64,000 bases of DNA, taken from assembly GCA_030674185.1 (NCBI GenBank), contig JAPXFY010000015.1, positions 22,659,986 through 22,723,985 of the forward strand, in the 5' to 3' direction. The position numbers and the translations under genes are program-made. Of this stretch, positions 11,397 to 53,889 are shown piece after piece. Under the pieces are notes generated by a model, which saw only the letters and a program-made list of their open reading frames with translations, had not been told where the DNA came from and searched no databases. Origin of the DNA: Monoplex corrugatus (taxonomy: Eukaryota; Mollusca; Gastropoda; Littorinimorpha; Ranellidae). The first letter of the stretch is position 1, and every line of letters starts with the position of its first letter.

Positions 11397-11935
11397 TGTT
11401 TAAAGCCCAGCCGACTGCGTAGAGCCATATCAGGGCTATAATCGTTTCAAACATGCACAATACTTCAACAGGAAAAAAGAAGGAAAAGAAAATTAAGTAC
11501 ACACATCTATGCATTCGTGCACATAATCTAAGGAGATGCCCCTGGCGTTGACCACTCCATCAATTTATCGGACAGGAGATTTAAAAAATATACCTGAATA
11601 CAAATCTAAGTATACCTAAGGACACCAAAACATATAAAAACGGGCCTAAATTACATAAAATTGCTTCCATATATCTCATTTCCCTAGAGAAGAAAATGCA
11701 CTTAATATATGTAACCAGTTATCAATCCTAAGAGAAAATATTTAAGACTTTATCAAACACATACAGGTGAATGGACCAGCAAGGCAGAAAATGATAGCAA
11801 GAAATGACAGAAAGCAAAGGAACAAGGCAGAAACAAAGACAATGACAGAAAAGAGGAAATTTCTAGCTCAGAATTTCCAGAAGGTGGGGATACTATTTAT
11901 AGAGAAAGAGCCCTTGACGTCCCCACGGGGGGTAA
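11397..11935 (+). repeat. Repeat family A, fullest copy (about 540 bp)
   Basis: Dispersed repeat with a constant head TTTAAAGCCCAGCCGACTGC and a small hairpin AGCCATATCAGGGCT. A-rich stretches, GCATTCGTGCACATAATCTA and TGCCCCTGGCGTTGACCAC follow, then a purine-rich 3' third (AGAAATGACAGAAAGCAAAG, GAAATTTCTAGC) ending near CCCACGGGG. Six full or partial copies occur in this window, all in plus orientation. There is no tRNA box B and no protein I recognise; it may be a SINE or a non-autonomous DNA element. Confidence 0.85.
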
Positions 11936-12559
11936 ACCTTAAGCTGTCACATGCGCTAAATGCATGATTCTCTATAATTCTCTATACACACACTGTTAAA
12001 TTCAAATCAACAACTATGTGTCATCAGATTAACTAATGCCGTAATGTCAAACAATGTTGTGTACACATGTCATACACACCTTATACTTTCAAACAGAATG
12101 CTGTTTTACAGACAGCTGAACTAAAACACACATTATAGACACAGCATTTCCAAGCTCCATTCTGTTTTTACAATCTGAACAAGGCAATAGCATTCACACA
12201 AAAAAGCAATCAATAAAACAAAACAAGACTTCCAGATTTTCCAAGCACCATTTTGTTTTTGCAATCTCAGCAACAACAACAAACAACAACAACACAAAAA
12301 AAACAAGCAACAAATAAAACGATTTAAAAATCTTCGAAATTACCCAACACCAAAACTGAGATCGCCTAAAATCAGAACAGTCTGTATAACCTTGAATGGC
12401 TGCTGATCAAGCGATGGGCAGTTTTGGTGTTAAGTTCTGATAATTATTTAAGATTGTACACACAAACAAAATGTTCCCGCAGAAACTAGTATGAAAGATG
12501 AGGCTGTCAAAAACACCAAAGCCAAATTATATGACTGTTTAGCTACCCACTGTCCTTAA

Positions 12560-12726
12560 CCCTTTGACTCCTGCACCCTGTCCACCAGTATCCTGCATGT
12601 CTACCATACTGGCAAAGCGAAAAATTTAATCCTTTGACTTCCTCACCCTATCTACCAGCTTCCTGCAAGAATTCAAAAAATAGTCCCTGCAAGAAGTTGG
12701 TGGATATGGTGTGGGAGTCACAGGTA
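12560..12726. mobile_element. MITE family B copy, decayed right end
   Basis: It follows TTAA at 12556 and begins CCCTTTGACTCCTGCACCCT, with an internal arm CCTTTGACTTCCTCACCC. The right end reads TGTGGGAGTCACAGG, so the second TTAA is lost. Confidence 0.65.
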
Positions 12727-12729
12727 AGC

Positions 12730-14045
12730 TTTTGCAGTTGGTAAGATGGGTTCAACTGTATCAGCATCATCTAACTGTAACCACTGAATTCTACATGATA
12801 TGTAGGTAAACAAACATTTTTTTCATTACCGAAGCGGTCGCTGGGGAGTGAGGTGTTGGAGGTATTTTCCTGGGATCAACATTATCAGTGTGCTGGGTAT
12901 TTCAATTTGACCTGAAAAGACTCAAATAGTCCAGGAATTGTAGCACTTTTTCTGCACAGTATTTAACGGATGTATTCTTTATTCTCTCTAGACTTGTTCA
13001 ATACAAAATATCCGTTATTTCATCAACTCTGTGAGCAGCTTCTGGAAAACCCAAGTTTTGGGGCTCCATGAGAAGTGTGGTTGTATCATCTTGCTTTGCT
13101 TGATTTTTCATTCTGTCATGTTACTTTGCTTGATTTTTCATTCATCATTCTTTACTTCATTTTTCAATCAATTCCAAGCAAAAGGACAAGTCACTGATTG
13201 CTGCGGCGATTCTATATTCATCAGCACTAAACTGCACTGACTTGAGTGAAAAGGGCAACAGAGAGTTCTCCTAAGCATTTTGCTCTGGCTCTGACTGCGG
13301 AAGTCTCTACAAGAGCATTAAATTCCACAGTCTTTTGGGACTAAAAGAGGCTGACCATCTGTTTGGCCTGTTCATTTATTTCAAAGAGTGAAATACTCAT
13401 ACCACACAACATAAGTAGTGTTTATCTAAACATCTCTGCATGTAGTAGTAGCCATTCTCAGCAGTGAGAGTATTCTGAAAAAATAATGCAAACACCGTAA
13501 TTATACAGCTTCTCCTAGAATGTATTTATAGACTAGATGCATATTTCGTGGTCATGTCATGTACATTTTCTGGATTAATGGAAATGTGACTCAGAACCTT
13601 TGGACATGGAATTCTGAATATATGGAATTCTTACCTCTGTTTATAAAAAACATGGAATTCTCACTTCTGAATGTATGAAATTATAGACACTCATTTAATA
13701 CACAATGCCTATTTACAAAATTGTGTTCATCTGGAATTCTCACTATTAATTTAACATGCAAAAATCTCATGCACGTCATCAATACAGAGGCATTCTTGAA
13801 AAACAAGTTTAACAATGATCAAAACAAAATCAAGAACAATGCTTCAACACACACACCTAATCAACAGGATAACAACCTGAATAACCAGACCTACAGCCCA
13901 TTCAACAAGCAAACTAGAGATAATCAAAGGAGATCCAATAAATTTGTTCAAGCAGAACGCATATACATGCTCAAAGGGTATATAATTAAATCCATGTATA
14001 CCTGCATAACGCATATGAATACATAAAACATACAAGCATACAGGC
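12730..14045. other. Unassigned intergenic sequence
   Basis: I see no exon with supported splice signals and no recognisable element here. A short TTACTTTGCTTGATTTTTCATTC-like direct duplication (about 13091-13145) and repeated GGAATTC-containing phrases (13610-13740) are visible. Confidence 0.5.
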
Positions 14046-14049
14046 ACCA

Positions 14050-14050
14050 C

Positions 14051-14129
<79 letters not shown>

Positions 14130-14131
14130 TC
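14050..14131. repeat. (CA)n microsatellite
   Basis: Uninterrupted run of about 38 CA dinucleotides running into TATACACAC. Confidence 0.95.
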
Positions 14132-14537
14132 ACACCCTCCTAACAACAAGCATCCCAAATCTTAAATATACACACACATCAAAGTATAGACTAATCATTT
14201 CATGCATGTATACAAACACCCCAACAACGCTTTGTTAAAAGTTACCATCATATTACATAAAGTTAACGTCATGACAATTCCTGTTCATATTTACTATAGC
14301 CATGCTGACCTGCAGAGATCCACAGACAGACTAGCAAACAGCAACGACCATCGACAGACAAAGTGTATGTCTGATCAAACAACAAGCTGACAGTACCCAC
14401 AAAGATGGCCCTATACAGCACCCGAAGGAATTCATATGACATTCAGTATGGAAACAAAGTGCCTGAAGGAAGGCCACAGCACCAAAATGCGTAGAAAAAA
14501 ACAACAGATCCATGTGTCTGCATTAATGTTAATGTAA

Positions 14538-14593
14538 GTGTATGTGTATGTGTATGGTATGTATATGTGTATGTGTATGTGTATTGTATTATA

Positions 14594-14636
<43 letters not shown>

Positions 14637-14640
14637 GTAC
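14538..14640. repeat. (TGTATG)n microsatellite
   Basis: TGTATG hexamers, interrupted once near 14584-14595. Confidence 0.9.
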
Positions 14641-14939
14641 ATATCTGCCTGAGCTATACTGGCAATAAATAATCCAAAATGGGCAGCATGAGTACATGCC
14701 AATGTTTATAATCATACCGTGCAATCCTCATACTGACACAATTCATAACTAATATCTAAACACTGCTCAAGCAAGGCTTTTGGGAACGCAGAGATGAGTG
14801 TGATAAACAAAAACACAATCTAAAAGGTGTTCATAGCACATCACACTCTTTTTACACCGGACCAAATTTACCTGATAACCAAAAAAAAAAAAAAACTGTC
14901 AATGGTGCTTGCTCAACAAGATAAAAAAATCACAGACAT

Positions 14940-15553
14940 ATCACCACAGGGTAATGTTTATATGACAATGACTTGTAATAAGAAGGCACCTACAAGATGA
15001 CATAAGGCACGTAATACCAACACAATGTCCAATACTTAAAACTTCATAATAAAATCTAACATCCCAGCACCATAAAACTCACTGCAAAATATCTTGTGGT
15101 CGATGATTTCCGAAGGAAAAAAATAATGTAAGGCACATACTACAGATGATTTTGACAGATAAAAACCATAATATAAGGCACATGACACAATCATAGCATC
15201 TAGTTCCTGAAACAATAAGCTTCAAAAGCCACCTTTACACTACAAAACTGAAGGGGAGAAACATACAGCAAAAGGCACATACAGGATGATCAAGACACTA
15301 TGGACATTGTGCCCAATACACCATATAGTAAAAAGTAATACCCTACACACAGCAAAGCTCAGTGTAGAATAACTAGTAGTTACTCATTAAAAGGATAGAT
15401 GGAGGTTACAATATGAGGCAAATAATATTACCATCAAATCCAATTCTTGCAATCAACACACCTAAATAAAAAGAAAACAAGAAATACAAGACACAGAGAA
15501 TCTCAGTGCAGTAGTCGCTGGTTTTTGAAAAATCTCACGCACGCACGCACTCA

Positions 15554-15613
<60 letters not shown>

Positions 15614-16400
15614 ACACACAAAACTCTCCAGTCGACACGAAAAAGAAAAAAAAAAGACACACACACACAAGACACAAGGAATAAATTGCAAATGTTGCAT
15701 CAAAATTTTCAGACAACACATTCAAAAATACCCTCCCATGCACCACAAAGCTTGGTGAAATGGTCATTGTTTTGGTCAAAGCATATACAATAAAAGAATC
15801 ACAATATCAACACCGCGTCCAATTCTTGAGACTTCACAGTAAAAAGTAATATTCCATACTCTGCAATACATAGTGCAGAAATACACTGTGGTCACTGATT
15901 TGTCTCAAAGGAAGAAAAATATACCCATACAAAAACTCATGATACAGCCATTGTGTTCAGTTCTTGAGTTCTCTCTCTCTCTCACACCACACACACACAC
16001 GCACACACACATACATGTGTGCATGCAAAACAAACAAAAACAAAAACACCCCTGCTTGAACTAGAAAGTGGTCATTGCTTTTGATGGGATGAAAAAAAAA
16101 TCAAAAAACAAGGCACAAAAAACAAATTACAAGGCATTTAATATGGACATTATGTATGTCCCTTGAAACTACGCAAGTACCATACCAGTCACTACAAGAT
16201 CAATACAGAACAAACTAAAGATCAATACAGAATACACTAGTCACTGATTTTGAGTGTAAAAGAAAGGATGACAGGACTACAGACACTGAAGTCAACCCTG
16301 AGCCATCCACTAAAAAAATACTTGACACTGTGTGCTGTAAACAATGAGGCAAAATAACAGTCATTATTTCTGCTTTTGTTGGGTTTTCTGAACAAAAATA
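14940..16400. repeat. Degenerate A-rich repeat, period roughly 145 bp
   Basis: Phrases such as AAGGCACATAC, CCAATACTT/CCAATTCTTG, ACTTCACAGTAAAAAGTAATA and TGCAATACATAGTGCAG recur in the same order near 14986, 15131, 15276, 15413, 15780 and 16110. This indicates an old, strongly diverged tandem array interrupted by (CA)n at 15555-15617. Confidence 0.5.
15555..15617. repeat. (CA)n microsatellite
   Basis: About 28 CA dinucleotides. Confidence 0.95.
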
Positions 16401-16498
16401 CACAAAAATCAAATCACAAACAAGCAAGACATAATCAAATGAAGGCAACCACTGGTAATGACATAATGATCTTGAAGTAAGGGCGGGCGCGCGCGACA

Positions 16499-16500
16499 CA

Positions 16501-16574
<74 letters not shown>

Positions 16575-16587
16575 ACACACACACACC
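16499..16587. repeat. (CA)n microsatellite
   Basis: Three CA runs separated by CCA interruptions. Confidence 0.95.
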
Positions 16588-16664
16588 TTGACTGAAATGA
16601 CACAATCTCTTTTTTTTTCTAAAGTATCACTGTGACAAACAACCACTGACAACAACAGGAGAAA

Positions 16665-16850
16665 AGTTCATGTGGAAGAGTAGAAAAGTTCATGTGGAAG
16701 AGTAGAAGTGGAAGAGTAGAAAAGTTCAAGTGGAAGAGTAATAATGCAACAATACCAACAAAATGGGATAAAATGCAACTATAACAACAACATAGGATAT
16801 AATGCAACAATAACAACAATGTGGGATATTTTCAAAGAGTAACAGTGCAA
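16665..16850. repeat. Two short minisatellites side by side
   Basis: About four copies of a unit like AAAAGTTCATGTGGAAGAGT are followed by about three copies of a unit like AATGCAACAATAACAACAAT followed by GTGGGATA. Confidence 0.8.
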
Positions 16851-16854
16851 CTGT

Positions 16855-17570
16855 AACGATAACAATTCAAGGTGTAGCAATACAACTATGAAAATGAAAT
16901 CAACAAAAAAGTAGAAGCGAACCGCAACAAATATAACAGAGTAAATAAAAATACTGGCATCACAGAATAAATGGCTGTCAAGAAAATGGGACAGCACTCT
17001 TGGTTAGCACCAGCACTGAAACATTTCTACTCATTACAAAATAATGATATTGAGAAGATATCAACAGCTACATAGACAACAAGCAGGCCTGTCGGACAGG
17101 ATTAAATAGACAGAAATCAATGAAAGGTGATGACTGACGGGAGAACATGAGTATTTTCTGTCGTCAGCTGAATTGTACTTTAATTTACTTTCATGGTTTT
17201 GTGTTGGCTGTGTGTTGGTTTGTTGTTGTTGTTGTTGTTTTGGGGAGGTGTTTGGATTGGTTTTGTTTTGTTTTGTTTTGTTTTTTGTTCTGTTCTGTTT
17301 TCACATTGCAAAGAAGAATTTGTCTTTCACATTCAAAGACTTGTACCATGTCACATCAACTGACATACTATTCATAAAAGATCATACATGTGAATCATGA
17401 CCATTGATCTCCTTGCTGTTGTTGCTGAATTGAGAATTAAACTCACTAAATATATCAAAAGCAAAAACAAAAAGCTTTCTTTTACACATTAATACAAAAT
17501 GGTGCTAAGGGTAAAATTACCACTGCACATAAATTTATGACAGACATGCATAGACAGATGGACAGACAGA
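16855..17570. other. Unassigned intergenic sequence
   Basis: No exon or element is recognised. It contains (GTT)n and (TTTTG)n runs at 17220-17285. Confidence 0.5.
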
Positions 17571-17573
17571 CAC

Positions 17574-17602
17574 ATACATACATACATACATACATACATA
17601 CA

Positions 17603-17636
<34 letters not shown>

Positions 17637-17640
17637 CATA
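17574..17640. repeat. (CATA)n microsatellite
   Basis: About 16 CATA tetramers. Confidence 0.95.
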
Positions 17641-17649
17641 CATACCACC

Positions 17650-18349
17650 AGATACATGTGTAAAAAAAATGACTGCATGTGAGTTGAGAATCAGTTCGGA
17701 AAAAGAAATGTAATGCACTCATATTGAGACTTGACACAACACACATGCCAGTTTTGACTTTTACATCATCAGCAGGGTAAAAACAAGATATATAAACACA
17801 TTCACAAGACAGAATCAGCACACAGAATACACTAAGCTTTGCTTGTCATCCACTGAAAGAACTGGAGCTTTCTTTTGTCTTGTGAATGGGTCTGTATGTT
17901 GTTTTACCTTTGAAGACCCAAAGATTGAAACCAGTGGTATCTTCTCTGTTATTATTGTTGTGTCAAGTTTCGTGGTGACCACAGTACACTTCTTGTTCAT
18001 GTATACAAAGAGGTTCATACTTAGACAAAGCTAACAGTTAGCATGTAGACATTCATTTGTCAAATGTAATAATACCTTACAGCACCATAAGATACAGAAG
18101 ATAAGCCTTAAGAAAAAACACATGTATCTAGACTTACAACTGTATATAATGTGGTACAGAGATCTGTGCATCCAGAAGGTCAATTCATACAATGCTTTCA
18201 AATTCTTTGATTTATTACACATTTCCCATTTAGAACATTAATCAGTAAATAATGTGACTTTGTGTATGCTGAACTGATTGTCCCTTCATTCCTTTCTCTT
18301 TAGAGTATCAGTGTGTGTGCAGGTGTGTGCACATCTGTGTGTTTGTAAT

Positions 18350-18350
<1 letters not shown>
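17650..18350. other. Candidate 3' UTR or downstream region of the channel-like gene
   Basis: No coding segment is supported. An AATAAA hexamer on the minus strand (TTTATT at 18211-18216) could serve the minus-strand gene ending at 19026, but nothing else identifies the cleavage site. Confidence 0.25.

Positions 18351-18434
<84 letters not shown>
18351..18434. repeat. (TG)n microsatellite
   Basis: Uninterrupted run of about 42 TG dinucleotides. Confidence 0.96.
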
Positions 18435-18435
<1 letters not shown>

Positions 18436-19025
18436 GTGTGTGTGTGTTGTGCATGCACTGAGTGTGTGTGCATGTGAGTGGTGTGTATACATGTGTGCGC
18501 ATGCATGTCTGTGTGCCTGCAAGCAAGTGCATATACTTGCATGTGTGTGTATGTACGCATGGAATGAAAAAAAGGAGTTGTTTTTTTTTCCAAACTGCAT
18601 TGTAACCAATTAAAAACAATATTCAACATTCTAAGATTTCAACTGTTTATCACCAATTCCTTTCTTTCTTGCATCTTCAACATTAAACAAAGAAAAGGAG
18701 AAGAAGAAGAAGAAGCCAGGGTAAACAAATCAGTGCAACTAAAAAGGTTGTGAGTAACAGTGGATATCAGTATGCCTCCAAAAGAAAATGTCATCATACA
18801 CTACTCCTTTTTCTCTTTCAAACTTGGCAACAAAAGTCCCCAAATCCTTCTCTGTTGCTACAAAAGGCTGTTAATGCAAAGATGTTGTCATCAGACAGCA
18901 CTGCCTGTTCTTGTTTGAACATGGCAATAAAGTCTCTTGCAGGCTTGTATTCCTGTGTGCTTGTCGAGTAATTACGAAGGGTGGTTATGGAGGATATGAG
19001 TCCTGTACGAAGAGTAGTTGTACAG

Positions 19026-48152
<29,127 letters not shown>

Positions 48153-48159
48153 ATCAATT

Positions 48160-50640
48160 CACACATGTATTTATCCACAACAACAAAAAAACTGATTGTC
48201 AGTTTCTTTGTGGTGTTACAATGAAGGTACACTCCAGCAGCTGACGTATCGGAATCTTCAGTCCAAGTGTAAATTTACGTTTACGTCAAACACAATACGT
48301 TACTCCTAATACAAAACATCATCACATTTTTGTCATGAAGAACATTGTCTACAAGATACAAAACCAGTCACAGTCTTTTCTTTGTGGGCAGAAAAAAAGA
48401 CAGAATTTGCTCAAGAATTTCAAATCTCACTCTACTGGAGTATTTAAGATGAAAAAAACAGTCCACAAAAATTGCAACCTGGCCAAGAATTCTGTATTTG
48501 TAATTATGGATCATTTTATGACAAATTAGTTGTTTTTTTCGACAGAGCCGTGGACTGAAGATATGGTGTATCAAGTTCAGTCCCAACCGGCAACATTAAA
48601 AAATGACCTGTTCACTTCCCATCTTAATGTTGCCATTATTCTGGTGGTGTCAGTTTTGTATTTCATACAGTCCTCTGACCCATCCCATCTCAAGACCTAG
48701 CCAGCACATAGCGTTTTCCTCAGACTAAGGATGTTTGCCAGATAATTGCTGACAGATTTGATGGAGCACATATGGAACTTCCCAGTGATCTGTCAGATTA
48801 CTGCTGGCAGATTTGGGTGGAGCACATATGGGCATTGTCCAAGTGTGATGAATCCCTCTTGAACAAACTCCAAATTCTAAACTCCATGTACATGTCCACT
48901 ACACTAAATTATGTTTAAATCTAATCAGCCTGATGAGCACATTTATCAAGCCAGCCTGGCAATGCATTTAAAAATAGGCTTAGTCTATGACAATTCACAA
49001 AAAATTACATACTCAAATTAACCTTCATGACCCAAATTTAGTAAAGATCCATTTGTAAACAGTGGTGAAATATTTGCAAATATTCAAACACAGTGATCTC
49101 TGGGGTCAATCTTGATCAATATCCTTTTTTCTTTCTTAAAGATGACTGCAAAACAAGCATGTGAAAGCGCCGCCCCCTTTCCGTCTCTCTCTCTCTTGAA
49201 AAATTATTGATCAAAAACATAATTTGTTAACAGTGATGGAAACATTATTCAGTGAACAAGAAATTTTAGAAAATACTATCTGCCAAAATCAACGTAATTC
49301 ACAGCCACAATTTTCTTTCTTTTGAACAGAAGACTTCGTTGTTGCTGTTGTTCATTTCACATCCTTTACCCATCTGTTGAGTAACCTGACTTTATAAGGA
49401 AATCAATGAAATGAATGAAGTCACACCATGCCTCAAAACAAATACGAAATCAAGACTCTTGACAGGTAAGCAGTATTTTCCTTCCAAACCCAAGCTTCAG
49501 TCAGACTGCTCTCATCTGACTGACTGACTGTAGTGTAACTACACTGCACATGCCCACGTGATCATATCACAGACTTGATCTTGCTCTACACGTGTATCAA
49601 TATCTGAACTTATGCAGGTCAACCATCTCTATATAACAACCTTCATCTGTTTATATAATGTCTAACCTTGACCAGGTCAATCATTGTAGCTAGACGACAC
49701 AATGTTGTACGAGTCAGTTATCAGTTTTAACACCACTTCTGTTCGAACTTATCTATCAATCATTTAGACAACCGGCTTGTGATATTACCTGTGTATAAGT
49801 TCTTAAGTATTTCAAACATCACAAAATATTCTGAGACAGTAAACTGATACCCAAATCTATTATAGTCTTAAGTCTATATATATAATAAATTGTGATTAAG
49901 TTATTCTGGTAGCAGTGAGGAGCTTTTCACAGCCACAAGATAAGTTAAATGACTTTCAGTTTCACACAACCTCCACACCAGTTACTAACTCACCTGCATA
50001 AAACCAAAGAAAGACAGATAGAGACAGACTATGGTAGGAGACAAGGAGTAAGACAGGGAGAGTAAATCAAATGACAGACATATAAAAATACTAGTGGCTC
50101 AGTGAAATTCCAGTCTATGAAAGCCCCAGCATCCATTCCTACTTGTTTTGTTGGATCAACACCTTTATGCTACATTGCATAATAACCTTGTGACAAGTAA
50201 AAGCCTGCTTTTTATACATCATATCATTTTCTATGGAGATAGTACGCTCCCATTTGTAGGTTACTGACCAAAATGTGAGCTTTTTCAATGTTGTCTTTCA
50301 TTTTCTGCTTCAATCTTAGGCATTTTTTTTTTATTGTTAACCCTTCCATTAAGAATAATATGCAAACTAATTGCTTATCATTTTCTGTTTTCCTAATATA
50401 AAAAATTGTCATAAAACTAAACAAAAGCCAGCTGAATGACATAACATTACTTAGCTGTATTTGTTCACAAGCCCTGTGGCATGATGAAGCATCGTATCAC
50501 ACAGTTCGACATAGCTAGTTTTCAATCTATTCTTAAACACAAGTCAACTGTGTAGATAGACATACATCAGATGAAAAAAACAGGCAGACAAGCAGAGACA
50601 GACTGAAACAAGAAAAATGGGGAAAAAAGGACCAGCAGAC
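48160..50640. other. Region upstream of exon 1, no gene recognised
   Basis: It contains dispersed repeat G (48720-48890, with an internal tandem duplication of CAGATTTG-TGGAGCACATATGG). It also has a box B-like phrase GTTCAGTCCCAACC at about 48575. Otherwise it is AT-rich sequence without supported exons. Confidence 0.45.
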
Positions 50641-50649
50641 CTATATTCT

Positions 50650-51085
50650 ACACCACACACACACACACACACACACCACACACAAACAACACACACACAC
50701 AACACACACACAACACAAATAGGTTCATAATATAAGAAACAGACAATGGAATCAACTGCTTGAGTCTGTTAATCTGCTGGTCGGCGCGCTTTGTGGGCCA
50801 ATGTATAAAATAAACCAATTTTATGTGTTTAAGTAATGCTTACCAGATGAAAATAATGCACATGATAATGATTATAAATGACTCATTACAAGGGAATGTA
50901 TCCAGTCAGCAGATGTATTACCATTTCAGGAAAGCTTTAGTAGCCTTTACCAAGTGGGTTTTTTTTTTCAAATCACTAAGAAAACATGACCTATAAAGGA
51001 CTAGATATTGCTTTCATCTGACAAGGTTACAAAGGTTGATCGCTCCTCATATTATTCAGCATGCATATAAAATGTGCACATACAC

Positions 51086-51120
<35 letters not shown>

Positions 51121-51317
51121 CAACACACACACACACAACACACACACACACACACACAGAAACACACACACATGCACACACACACACACACACTATGCAA
51201 CACACACACACACATATGCATAACACACCACACACATAATGCATACACACACTACACACACACACACACACACAACACACACACACACACGACACCACAC
51301 ACACACACACACACACA

Positions 51318-51348
<31 letters not shown>

Positions 51349-51350
51349 AG
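50650..51350. repeat. (CA)n-rich blocks
   Basis: CA runs at 50650-50715 and 51084-51350, the latter a patchwork of CA runs broken by ACAAC, ATGC and CCAC. Confidence 0.93.
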
Positions 51351-51845
51351 GGGCAGAAAAAAAAAAAACTGCTACCCAAAATAGACAAAACTACAAGAAA
51401 TCTTGGCCCGAGTTCATTACACGGATTTTTTTCAAGTTACTAGTTTATAAAAAAAAAAAGAAAACTGAATAAAAAACATGATGCTAAGATAAATCATAAT
51501 TCAAAACAAATGAAATCACTTAAGCACAAATCTGTTCAATCTTTCACAAACAAAAAACCACATGCAGATTATATGAAAAGAAAATTGCTGTAGGGCTTTA
51601 TACAGTATGAACAAAATCACACGTAGACATGAAAAAAATTCAAGACTTCATGCATTCTTCAAGTCAGTGCAGATGACCAACATAACTGAAAAAGAAAGCC
51701 AAAGGTCCACAAACATACAGGGGAACTGGATGGATGCAAGGGTGTGTGCGAATTTATGGCTCGATTACAGATGACTTTTCTATACATCTTCTGAAGAACT
51801 GCATATTAACGAAAACAATAAGATTTTAAGAGAAAAAAAGATATT

Positions 51846-51846
<1 letters not shown>

Positions 51847-51928
<82 letters not shown>

Positions 51929-52041
51929 CTCATCACACATACATGCAGATACAGATATAATGCATAGATTGCGATGAGGAGAATCACATTCTGTTCATTT
52001 TTACTGATATTGTGATATTCACACACTCACACACACACTCT

Positions 52042-52074
<33 letters not shown>

Positions 52075-52135
52075 ACGCACACACACACCACACACACACA
52101 CTCATACATAAACACAAACACACACACCGACTGAC
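51847..52135. repeat. (CA)n blocks
   Basis: CA runs at 51847-51930 and 52021-52130, separated by unique sequence. Confidence 0.94.
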
Positions 52136-52756
52136 ATACACCATCAACATCATCATCATTACCACTATCATTATCATAATCACCATGAATGTGAGAAGAG
52201 TCTCTCAGACAGACAGAGAGACAGACAGACAGACAGAGACACGCAGATCTATATAGGATAACAGACAATCAGAAGTATTTTAAGATCGAGCCCTAGTCCA
52301 AAATGGGACTATGCTACATTGTACAAAATTTACATAACATTTTAACACCCTGAAATAATGTCACCTGCAGATTAAATAACACAGACAATTAAATACAGAT
52401 AAAATGAATATAGTAGAGTCCACCTATAACAAACCTGCCTACAATGAATGTCCAGCAACACCGTCTTTTTTTTAATTTCCCTGCCAACTTCCTTCTCTTT
52501 CATTCTTATAAAATATTGTCTACAATGAACAAAACCGTAAAATACTGTCTCCTAGCGTGCATAACAAATTCCTCTTCGCATGAATGATGTGTCGTTTCCC
52601 AAATGCCAAGCTTGGTATGCACAGTCTTGCCCAATAACGAACAAGCGTTTAGATTGGTACAACTGCTCAGCATTATACACTGCATGTATAACATCCGCAG
52701 CAATATTCAGCATTAAATAACATTAGCAACACACAATAGCAGCGATGAGTATATCA

Positions 52757-52762
52757 TGTGTG

Positions 52763-52859
<97 letters not shown>
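52757..52859. repeat. (TG)n array preceding a LINE fragment
   Basis: About 50 TG units ending at TGCTCATG. Confidence 0.96.
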
Positions 52860-52860
<1 letters not shown>

Positions 52861-52869
52861 CATGTGTGA

Positions 52870-53884
52870 TTGTGCATGTGTGTTTCTTTTTGGGTTCTTC
52901 AATGACTGAGCCCTAAAACTTTCTTATGAACATCACAATGATGACGTGTGAAATTGGGAATGTTGTGAATAGGATTCAACAGGACTTAGATAAACTCGTT
53001 GACTGGGCAGATTGTTGGCAGCTGCGGTTCAATGCGACAAAATGTAAGGTTCTACACCTCGGACGCAGGAACCCCAAGGCAGTGTATAGCATGAGACTAC
53101 ACAACAGCGAAGAGAGAGTGCTGCTGGAGTCATCAAGGGGAGAGAAAGATCTGGGAGTATTGGTAGATCAGGAGCTCAAATTCAGCTGGCATGTCGAGAC
53201 ACAGGTCAACAAAGCTAATAGAATTCTAAGGCTGATCAGGCGCACTTACCATTACCTCGACACTGAGACCATGCGACAGCTGTTCATCGCACTGATACGC
53301 CCTCACCTGGAATTTGCCAACAGTGTGTGGTCACCAAGGTATCAGAAAGATAAGGACATCATCGAAGGCGTTCTCAGGCGAGCAACAAAGTTGGTTCCTG
53401 GTTTGGTTGACTATCCCTATGAAGAGCGACTTGCCAGAATGAAAATACCCAGCATGCAGTACCGAAGGGACAGGGGCGACATGATTGAAACCTATAAGTT
53501 CACACACGAGTAGTACAACGTAAAGATCCTCTTGTCCCTGAAAACAGTGCTAAGCAGACCCGTGGGCATAGTCTAAAGCTCAAGAAAGGGAGTTGCAATA
53601 GTTCGCTGCGCCAGCACTTTTTCTTCAATCGAGTGGTGAATCCCTGGAACGCGCTCCCAGAAAAAGTGGTCAACGCACCATTTCTTGACAGCTTCAAGGC
53701 CAGTCTGGATCGCCATTGGGCAGACCGCATGTATCTGATTAGGTAGACTTTCAGACGGTTGCGCCATCAAGAAGTTTTTCAACAGTATGAATAACCAAGT
53801 TTTTTTTTCGTGAAAAAGACCAGACTAAAGGCTGAATAGCCTAAACCAGTCTGCAGCGGCATGGTATGGTATGGTATGGTATGT
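52870..53884 (+). mobile_element. 5'-truncated CR1/Jockey-group LINE tail
   Basis: It includes the reading frame described at 52926, a 3' segment AAGACCAGACTAAAGGCTGA and a tail of five TATGG pentamers (53858-53884). Short tandem 3' repeats are typical of the CR1/L2 branch. The 5' boundary lies close to the (TG)n array. Confidence 0.75.
52926..53746 (+). pseudogene. C-terminal reverse transcriptase fragment, one frameshift
   Basis: The first frame (52926-53513) reads IQQDLDKLVDWADCWQLRFN, KCKVLHLGRRNP, GEKDLGVLVDQELKFSWHV, LIRPHLEFANSVWSPRYQKD and GDMIETYKFTHE, the thumb and connection region after the RT active site. It then stops. The neighbouring frame continues DPLVPENSAK, LRQHFFFNRVVNPWNALPE and WADRMYLIR to a stop at 53746. 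One small indel near 53510 therefore breaks it. The YxDD catalytic box is absent through 5' truncation. Confidence 0.85.
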
Positions 53885-53889
53885 CTGAA

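Noticed and set aside
53500..53782. Minus-strand frames over the CR1/Jockey-type tail
   Set aside because: The plus strand in the shifted frame gives the expected LINE C-terminus, so the minus frames are shadows.
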